From JBFELO01 sp041552055 (lineage in GTDB: Bacteria > Acidobacteriota > Thermoanaerobaculia > Thermoanaerobaculales > Sulfomarinibacteraceae), in the NCBI GenBank assembly GCA_041552055.1, contig JBFELO010000170.1, positions 1 through 9,686 on the forward strand: DNA of 9,686 nt. The letters run 5' to 3'. Shown piece by piece: positions 4,365-9,686 of this stretch (positions within the stretch are counted from its first letter, which is position 1; each line of letters opens with the position of its first letter). The notes under the pieces are model-generated. The model was not told the origin of the DNA and did no database searches. It worked only from the letters and a program-made list of their open reading frames with translations. The position numbers and the translations under genes were made by a program.

Positions 4365-7001
4365 TCAGTGCTCGCGAACCAGCTCGAACCCTTCAGGGGT
4401 CTCCTGGATGCCGTAACCCATGCGACGGACCTGGGCCAGGATCGGCACACCGACCGAGGAGTACGCCACGCTCCGTTCGACCGGGAGGCCCATGGCCGGG
4501 TGGAGCTGCAGGTACTCGATGAGCACGTCGGTCGGCCCGTGCTCGACAAGGGATTCGACGGCCTCGCGGTGGTCCCACGGATGACCCTTCTCGATCAGTC
4601 GCCTGGCGAGCTCTACCCTCCGATCTCCGTCGGCGTGGCGAAACTCCACCAGGAGATAGACCTCTTTGAAGTACGGGCGATCGCGGTGCAGGGGAAACCG
4701 GCTTGCGACGGCACGCAGCTCGTCCGGTGTCGTCAGCTCGCCGAGAGCACGCATCAGGACCTCACTCCGTGACCGGTCCTCGGTGGTCTCCAGCAGCCCG
4801 ATGATCGAGGGCTCCACCCGGCTCTGCCCCAGGCGGGCGGCCAGCAGCAGGGCTGCCACCCGCACGTCGGGCTCGACGGTGACCGCAGAGTACTCCTGCG
4901 CGACCGCCTCAGCCCGTTCGTCCCGAACCGAGGCGAGGTAGATGAGTGCGCCCTGCCGGGCGTCCACCGAGACGTCGCCGTGCAGCAGCTCCCGCGCGAA
5001 CTCGTAGCCGGCTCGAGAGGTCGGCATCAGTCCGAGCGCGCGCAGGCCGGCCCTGAGGAGTGCGCGGTTGTCGGTGTTCCCGCGAATGGCTTTGATCAAC
5101 GGTACGACCGAGCTCGGATCACCGATCTCCCCCAGGACCTGCATGAGCCGCAACGTGTACTCACCGGAGATCGCCGGATCCGCCAAGCGCTCGTGCGCCA
5201 GGGGCAGGGCGTCCGGGCCGGCGATCACGAGCCACGCCGCCGCCCGCCGAAAGCCGGAGCCGGACTCCCCCAGCAGCTCCAGATTCTCGTGGATCCCATC
5301 GAGGGACGTGTTCTCGTCGACGATTCGCAGCGACTCCGCCCGTACCTCGCCACGCCTCTGTTCCGCCTCGGCTTCCACGGCAACGCGACGGCGTTCCATC
5401 AGCTGCGCATAGACCTCCGATTGGCCGCCTGCCAACTCGTTGACCGCGTCTGAGGCCGCGATGAAGAGCGTCTCGTTGAGCAGCCCGGCCACAAACAGGC
5501 GATCCAGCTCTCCCCGGGTCGCCGCCAGCTGCTCCGGATCGTCGAACACCAGCAGGCGATCGAACACTCCCCACAGGGCCCTTTCCGGGTCGGAGTGGTA
5601 CGTGGCCTGGAAGGTCTGCCAGTTTTCGAGGATCCACGTCATCTGTGCGAGGTAGAATTCGTGGGCGACCGGGTCGGGGTGTGCGTCGAGCACCGGCGGC
5701 ACGAGGTACAGCTGGTCGGCCACGGAGAGTCCGTTCGCCACCTGCAGGAACCTGGGCACGTCGATGTCGGCAGAGGGAGGGATTCGCGCGAGGGCGTGCA
5801 GCGTGCTCGAGATCGTTGCATCGGCCGAACGATCCGTGTGATCGACGAGAACTCCCAGCTCGCGAACGAGGACAGCGGCAGCCTCCGTGGTGCCGAGGTC
5901 GCCGAGGAGCTCCACCACCTTCTTGTGACGTTGATAGTCTGTGTCGGGTCTGGCTGACGGCTGACCCGCCTCCGGCTGTGGCCCCAGCAGAGCCGCGAGC
6001 GACGCGGCCACCTGACGGCGCTGTTCGTCGGTTCGAGCACACCGGACCGCTGACGCGCCGAATGCGCTCAACTCGTACGACACGAATCTGGACGGACACT
6101 CCTGGACGATCCGTGCCAGCTGCCGCGTGAACACGCCCCCCACGTCGGAGCATGGGAAGAGATCGAGCGCGTTGTACACCGTCGACCTCGTCACCGAGAA
6201 CTCGGCGATGAAGCCGTCGAGGGTCTCAGCGTAGCCCTCGGCCCGCAGCAACCGCTCCATGTAGCCGATGGACGGAAGGTACGCGCGCTCTGCGAAGTAC
6301 GCCACGTACGTGCGATGGACCGCCGGCAGCACGCGCTTCAGGAGCGGGGTGTCGTGACCGAGGTACCCCTCGGCCTGCTCCAGGACCTCGGCCTCGACGC
6401 CTGCGAGGCGGGTCGCGGTGAGCGCGCAAACCACATGGACGAAGTCGTCCGGCCTGACGTTTTCGAACCCGATCTGCAGCAGGCGATCGAACAGCTCCCG
6501 GCGGGTATACAGGTTCTTCCCCAGGAAGGCGAGCAGGGCCGGTCGCAGCACCGGATCATCGATGTGCGCCACGAGAGAGTCCTCGATTTCTGGCGCGACG
6601 CACGCACGTCCGTCGGCGGGCACGTAGGACCTGGCATAGATGACGAGGCCCTGGTCGTCGCGGGATCCCAGAAGTCGCCGGAATGCCGGCAGGCTGCCCC
6701 CGAGGCCGAGCGAGAGCGCGGCCTGCCAGCGTTCATCACGATCCTCCGCGTCGAGCTTCGCGAGCGCGGCAGATTCCGCCACGGTGGAGGCCGGTGCGCC
6801 GACCTCCACTCCGTTCAGCGAGACCGCGCGCCGGGCGTCGGGCACGGGCGGACAGAGCTCGCTTCGATCGGCTGTGGCCGCGGCGGACGGAATCGCCGCT
6901 GCCACGGCGACGAGGAAAATCACCAGAACGTGCCGCCACCGTCCGCCGCGCGAGGACGGCCCCACCGTCTCGACGGTGTCGACCGGATACGTCGGGCTCA
7001 C
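4365..7001 (-). CDS. Large exported HEAT-repeat-like protein, function unknown
   Basis: The product has 878 aa. A basic N-terminus is followed by a hydrophobic segment (VLVIFLVAVAAAIPSAAATA, about 25-44), a signal peptide with likely cleavage in the AAATA region, so the protein should lie outside the cytoplasm. Residues 70-560 are helical with scattered hydrophobic periodicity (for example LDAEDRDERWQAALSLG). From about 570 to 800 there are clear HEAT/Armadillo-like helix pairs: LRLMQVLGEIGDPSSVVPLI, LRAGLRALGLMPTS, RVAALLLAARLGQSRVEP, LMRALGELTTPDELRAV. Such solenoids act as protein-binding scaffolds. No catalytic motif was found. The C-terminus (VGVPILAQVRRMGYGIQETP) looks like a small distinct tail. 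The start is a GTG at 7001; no strong Shine-Dalgarno precedes it, and an ATG four bases upstream is out of frame. It lies 165 bases downstream of the ferredoxin gene on the same strand, and co-transcription is possible. The reading frame is long and clean, so I am confident it is real. Confidence 0.88.
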   Translation of the reverse strand: MSPTYPVDTVETVGPSSRGGRWRHVLVIFLVAVAAAIPSAAATADRSELCPPVPDARRAVSLNGVEVGAPASTVAESAALAKLDAEDRDERWQAALSLGLGGSLPAFRRLLGSRDDQGLVIYARSYVPADGRACVAPEIEDSLVAHIDDPVLRPALLAFLGKNLYTRRELFDRLLQIGFENVRPDDFVHVVCALTATRLAGVEAEVLEQAEGYLGHDTPLLKRVLPAVHRTYVAYFAERAYLPSIGYMERLLRAEGYAETLDGFIAEFSVTRSTVYNALDLFPCSDVGGVFTRQLARIVQECPSRFVSYELSAFGASAVRCARTDEQRRQVAASLAALLGPQPEAGQPSARPDTDYQRHKKVVELLGDLGTTEAAAVLVRELGVLVDHTDRSADATISSTLHALARIPPSADIDVPRFLQVANGLSVADQLYLVPPVLDAHPDPVAHEFYLAQMTWILENWQTFQATYHSDPERALWGVFDRLLVFDDPEQLAATRGELDRLFVAGLLNETLFIAASDAVNELAGGQSEVYAQLMERRRVAVEAEAEQRRGEVRAESLRIVDENTSLDGIHENLELLGESGSGFRRAAAWLVIAGPDALPLAHERLADPAISGEYTLRLMQVLGEIGDPSSVVPLIKAIRGNTDNRALLRAGLRALGLMPTSRAGYEFARELLHGDVSVDARQGALIYLASVRDERAEAVAQEYSAVTVEPDVRVAALLLAARLGQSRVEPSIIGLLETTEDRSRSEVLMRALGELTTPDELRAVASRFPLHRDRPYFKEVYLLVEFRHADGDRRVELARRLIEKGHPWDHREAVESLVEHGPTDVLIEYLQLHPAMGLPVERSVAYSSVGVPILAQVRRMGYGIQETPEGFELVREH

Positions 7002-7015
7002 TCATCGACCATACT

Positions 7016-7025
7016 AAAGGTGCCG
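7016..7025 (+). repeat. Solo copy of the transposon end motif, 5' of the HEAT-like gene
   Basis: TAAAGGTGCC followed by G repeats the outer half of the element end. It sits 14 bases upstream of the GTG start at 7001, in the same orientation as the copies at 1936 and 4336. The inner half of the palindrome is not preserved. Confidence 0.45.
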
Positions 7026-7166
7026 TCGGTACGTTGCCGAAGACCATGTTCCCGGCCCGCTCACCGTCCACCGGAAATAAGCACTCCGACTCCGGCTCGA
7101 GTTCCTCGGGATCTAAGGCGCCTCAAGGTGTCCGGCGCGCACTTCTGCTGCTGCGTCTGTGCCCCG

Positions 7167-8447
7167 CTACGACATGCGCCGCTGCAGCAGCGCCTCGAGA
7201 TAGCGGGACTTCATCTGACGGCTGGCCATGGCCTGCTTGATCGGCGGCAGGGCGAGGATGACGCCCAGCACCGCGGCCATGGCGCGGTGACTGGCCAGGG
7301 CCCGGTTGTCGAACAGGAGGTGTTGGAGCTTGCCGCGCTCGATCGCCATCACCACCGTGCGGTGAACCGAGTCGAGCGGTGTGATGACCCGCTCGCCTCG
7401 AGGGGTCAGCGCGAGGTTGTCATCCGGGCAGGCGGTCACACACACGCCGCAGCCAAGGCAGATGTCCTGGTCCAGCCTGGCCACCTTGCGTTTGGCCCTG
7501 ACGGGGTCGTTGGCCGAGGCCAGGGTCATCGCCTCGACCGGGCACACATTCACGCAGGTGCCGCAGCCCGTGCACTCGGCGGCCGCCACCTCGGGTAGGA
7601 AGTTGGTGGTGTGGACCGGGTGGAAGAGCCCGAAACGGCGCACCGCGATCATCGCCTCGCAGCAGCAGCCACAGCAGTTGCAGATGAAGTTGACGCGCTC
7701 GCGCACGTTCTCACCGAACTGCACCAGGCCCCGGTCGCGCGCCTCCTGGAGGAGATCGAGGCACTCGGCGGCGTCCACGGCACGGGCGATGCCGTGCCGG
7801 GTCAGGGACGCCGCGGTGTTGTTGAACGTCATGCAGATCTCCATCGGCGCGTCACAGGCCCTGCCCCTGTGCTCCATCTTGTGGCGGCAGTAGCAGACGC
7901 CAACGCCGATGTGGGAGGCGCTCTCCACCGCGTGGCTGGCCCGCTCGTAGTCGAGGACATGGAGCGCGCCGTCCGGCGGCAGCGACGGCTCGGACACGAA
8001 GACCCGGCCCAGCTGGGTCTCGCCGTGCGCGAACAGGTCCTTGATGAACTCCTCCTCCACATTCATGTACTCGTAAAACAACTCGGCCAGCAACTCCTGG
8101 TCAAGATCGCCGCGCACTCGCATCATCGAGAACTCGAAGAAGCCCGCCATCGGCGGCGGCAGGACAAAGGTCCGCGAGCCGTTGGCCTCGACGTCCAGCA
8201 GGACCGCTCTGCCAGCCAGATCGTCGAGCACTGCCCGGGCCTTGCCGAGTGGCATCCTCCAGACCCGCGCGGCCTGCTCGGCGGTGAACGGTTTGATCGG
8301 CACCTGCGCCACCAGCTCTGCCTCACGTTCGGAGAACAGCATCTCCAGGATCCCATAGAGGAGATCTGACGATGGCGCGCCCTGGGGGTGGCGGTTGAGC
8401 CGGTCGACCAGCTCCAGGTAGCCCGACCTCGTGGTGCGGTGCGCCAT
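7167..8447 (-). CDS. 4Fe-4S dicluster ferredoxin-type protein with N-terminal winged-helix-like region and a cysteine-rich block
   Basis: The product has 426 aa from the ATG at 8447; a GTG-type start further out (8504) would add 19 unlikely residues. Residues 1-100 (LYGILEMLFSEREAELVAQV, then FTAEQAARVWRMP and LDDLAGRAVLLDV) resemble the winged-helix-like leader of a family of (4Fe-4S)-binding proteins common in anaerobes. A middle region holds CYC (185-187), C198 and C205. Then comes CNCCGCCC (256-263), an unusual cluster of six cysteines in eight residues. Two classical motifs follow: C292-x2-C295-x2-C298-x3-C302-P and C330-x2-C333-x2-C336-x3-C340-P, each binding one [4Fe-4S] cluster. A short hydrophobic segment near 390-402 (VLGVILALPP) may touch the membrane. 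It is probably an electron carrier or redox sensor; the partner is unknown, as no redox enzyme is adjacent. No clear Shine-Dalgarno precedes 8447. The stop is TAG. Confidence 0.87.
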   Translation of the reverse strand: MAHRTTRSGYLELVDRLNRHPQGAPSSDLLYGILEMLFSEREAELVAQVPIKPFTAEQAARVWRMPLGKARAVLDDLAGRAVLLDVEANGSRTFVLPPPMAGFFEFSMMRVRGDLDQELLAELFYEYMNVEEEFIKDLFAHGETQLGRVFVSEPSLPPDGALHVLDYERASHAVESASHIGVGVCYCRHKMEHRGRACDAPMEICMTFNNTAASLTRHGIARAVDAAECLDLLQEARDRGLVQFGENVRERVNFICNCCGCCCEAMIAVRRFGLFHPVHTTNFLPEVAAAECTGCGTCVNVCPVEAMTLASANDPVRAKRKVARLDQDICLGCGVCVTACPDDNLALTPRGERVITPLDSVHRTVVMAIERGKLQHLLFDNRALASHRAMAAVLGVILALPPIKQAMASRQMKSRYLEALLQRRMS

Positions 8448-8767
8448 GGATTGATGATGCCATGGCGGGCTGCGAGCGCGAAATACAGGAACGGCATCGG
8501 GCACTTGACCCGCATTATTGACCAGGTACCTGCCGCGGCCGCAGATCCGTGCGACTTCGCGACCCTGATCGCAGCTCTGGGGGTGTTGTCGCCCATCAAA
8601 ACGCTCTTTTCCAGTCGACGCTCGACATACGGGTGCTCGTCACGTGAAGAAGACGAAGGTGCCAGCCGCTGCTGTGAACATCAGCGAGCGGTCGGGGCCT
8701 GTTCGCGGCTATCCGAGTCGAGTAAAGTTGGGCGGTCCACCGCCAACGACGACACGGGAGGTATCAC
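8448..8767. promoter_or_regulatory. Divergent intergenic region between the ferredoxin and the ester hydrolase genes
   Basis: These 320 bases must hold the promoters of both flanking genes, which point away from each other. Visible elements are two direct TTGACC copies (8505-8510 and 8518-8523) followed at once by the perfect palindrome CAGGTACCTG (8523-8532), a possible operator. The hydrolase ribosome binding site GGGAGG is at 8756-8761. A degenerate GAAGGTGCC occurs at 8655. No -35/-10 pair stands out, and no gene in this stretch is supportable. Confidence 0.35.
8731..8744 (+). promoter_or_regulatory. Hairpin in the leader of the ester hydrolase gene
   Basis: GGCGG and CCGCC pair perfectly around TCCA, ending 11 bases before the Shine-Dalgarno GGGAGG (8756-8761). 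Two outer T-A pairs can extend it across one bulged G. If transcribed it would sit in the 5' leader and might affect translation. A short GC-rich hairpin in GC-rich DNA may also be chance. Confidence 0.25.
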
Positions 8768-9686
8768 GTGAAATCCAACATCCGGCTGATCACAGCGGCC
8801 TTGATCTCGGGTGCCGTCGCGGCGACCCTGACGTTGAGTGCGCCCAGCTCGCTCGCCGTCGCGCAGACCGCCAATCCATCCGCACGCGGGAGCGACATCC
8901 CGGAGACGTTCTCGCGCACCACCGAGGCCTTCGACCACACCCGGATGGAGGCGATGATCCCGATGAGGGACGGCGTGCGGCTGTTCACCGTGATCCTGAT
9001 TCCAAAGCACGTAGAGACACCGATGCCGATCGTGCTGACCCGCACACCCTACAACGCCGACGAGGCCACTTCGAGGGCTCCCAGCCCACGTATGGCGATG
9101 TCGCTGGCTCTCTCGGACGAGCCGTTGGTGCGCAACGGCTACATTCGCGTCTACCAGGACGCGCGCGGCAAGCACGGTTCCGAGGGGGACTACATCATGA
9201 CCCTGCCGCCGATCGGACCGCTGAACCAGGGCAAGGTCGACCACGGCACCGACACCTGGGACACCATCGACTGGCTGCTCGCAAACGTCCCGAACAACAA
9301 CGGCAGGGTCGGCATCACCGGTGTGTCTTACGCCGGCTACCTGACCCTGATGGCATTGATCGACCCCCACCCCGCGCTCGAGGCCGCGATCCCGGTCAAC
9401 GCCATGGTGGACGGCTGGATCGGCGACGATTGGTTCCACAACGGCGCGTTCCGGGTGGCCATGCTCGACTACGTTTACGCGCAGACCAGCTCCAGGGAAT
9501 CCTCGTATCAGATTCCGCTCGGTTACTACGACATGTACTCCGCAGTCCTCGAGGCGGGCTCCAGCGGGGAGCTCGGCCGGCGCTACGGGGCAGACCGGCT
9601 GCCGGCCTGGAACCGGCTGGTCGACAACCCGGCGTATAACGAGTTCTGGCAGGGGCAGGCCGTGGATCGGCTGCTGGTCGCGGCGC
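8768..9686 (+). CDS. Secreted CocE/NonD (peptidase S15) hydrolase, alpha-amino-acid ester hydrolase-like, cut by the window end
   Basis: The start is the GTG at 8768, set by GGGAGG six bases upstream. The first 33 residues are a Sec-type signal peptide (MKSNIRLI, a hydrophobic core, cleavage likely after AVA). The mature part shows the alpha/beta-hydrolase fold of the X-Pro dipeptidyl-peptidase S15 group: MRDGVRLFTVILIPK strands, IVLTRTPYNA, and VYQDARGKHGSEGDY, a region that supplies the oxyanion side in relatives. DTWDTIDWLLANVPNNNGRV comes next, then GITGVSYAGYL with nucleophile Ser187, then MVDGWIGDDWFHNGAF, typical of alpha-amino-acid ester hydrolases, which cleave or make esters and amides of alpha-amino acids including beta-lactam side chains. 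About 306 codons are present, roughly half of a usual enzyme; the catalytic Asp and His lie beyond the edge. It points away from the ferredoxin gene and appears to be under its own promoter. Confidence 0.9.
   Translation, partial: MKSNIRLITAALISGAVAATLTLSAPSSLAVAQTANPSARGSDIPETFSRTTEAFDHTRMEAMIPMRDGVRLFTVILIPKHVETPMPIVLTRTPYNADEATSRAPSPRMAMSLALSDEPLVRNGYIRVYQDARGKHGSEGDYIMTLPPIGPLNQGKVDHGTDTWDTIDWLLANVPNNNGRVGITGVSYAGYLTLMALIDPHPALEAAIPVNAMVDGWIGDDWFHNGAFRVAMLDYVYAQTSSRESSYQIPLGYYDMYSAVLEAGSSGELGRRYGADRLPAWNRLVDNPAYNEFWQGQAVDRLLVAA

Noticed and set aside
3771..4772. Long plus-strand open frame of 333 codons across the AhpD-like, 97-aa and HEAT-like genes
   Set aside because: It crosses the ends of well-supported minus-strand genes, has no recognisable motif and is an Arg/Ser-rich shadow typical of GC-rich antisense DNA.
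6315..7598. 427-codon plus-strand open frame antisense to the HEAT-like and ferredoxin genes
   Set aside because: The opposite strand has clear domain motifs and the plus-strand product is low-complexity Arg/Gly/His-rich sequence. It also spans an intergenic region without a matching start signal.
8644..9639. Plus-strand frame starting GTGAAGAAGACG ahead of the ester hydrolase, sharing a TCACGTGAA nonamer with the real start
   Set aside because: The frame lacks a Shine-Dalgarno and inside the hydrolase becomes an Arg-rich shadow. The frame starting at 8768 has a strong ribosome binding site, a signal peptide and S15 motifs.
1..9686. CRISPR array, tRNA, rRNA, phage or integron structures
   Set aside because: No regularly spaced repeats, no cloverleaf or rRNA-like stretches, and no phage or integrase genes were seen on either strand.

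Overview
This is a GC-rich bacterial window (my impression is mid-60s percent GC) with no rRNA, tRNA or other taxonomic marker. A Y1/HUH REP-type transposase, a secreted HEAT-like protein, a multi-cluster ferredoxin and a CocE-type hydrolase would suit a soil or sediment lineage such as Acidobacteriota, Myxococcota or Desulfobacterota. That placement is an inference, not a result. TGA is an ordinary stop for at least three intact genes here, which matters for the selenocysteine argument below.

Left part (1-1033): on the minus strand, a broken AhpD/carboxymuconolactone-decarboxylase-like gene runs directly into the membrane-domain coding of an MFS transporter that leaves the window. Next to it is a minus-strand stretch that reads as one protein only across a single frameshift. 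From 1034 a clean plus-strand family 2 glycosyltransferase of the dolichyl-phosphate glucosyltransferase type follows.

Middle (1936-4180): a RAYT-like transposase element of about 1.06 kb is bounded by inverted copies of a short palindromic motif (AAAGGTGCC-x-GGCAC). Its right end lies inside a secreted transglutaminase-like gene and cuts off its 3' half. Upstream of that gene on the same strand lie a second AhpD-like gene and an intact 97-aa protein. The two AhpD-like copies differ at about 30% of residues, yet both carry an in-frame TGA exactly where the second Cys of the CxxC motif belongs, followed by a hairpin. This is best explained by descent from a CxxU selenoprotein. Each copy now also has a second, different lesion.

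Right part (4336-9686): the minus strand carries an 878-aa exported HEAT-like protein and, upstream of it, a 426-aa winged-helix/ferredoxin protein with two [4Fe-4S] motifs and an unusual cysteine-rich block. Two further AAAGGTGCC motifs sit just outside the ends of the HEAT gene. A 320-bp divergent spacer separates the ferredoxin gene from a plus-strand secreted alpha-amino-acid ester hydrolase-like (CocE/S15) gene that runs off the right edge.

Taken together, the left 4.2 kb looks like accessory, decaying DNA: broken paralogues, a transposon and gene fragments. The right 5.4 kb holds intact, probably resident genes.
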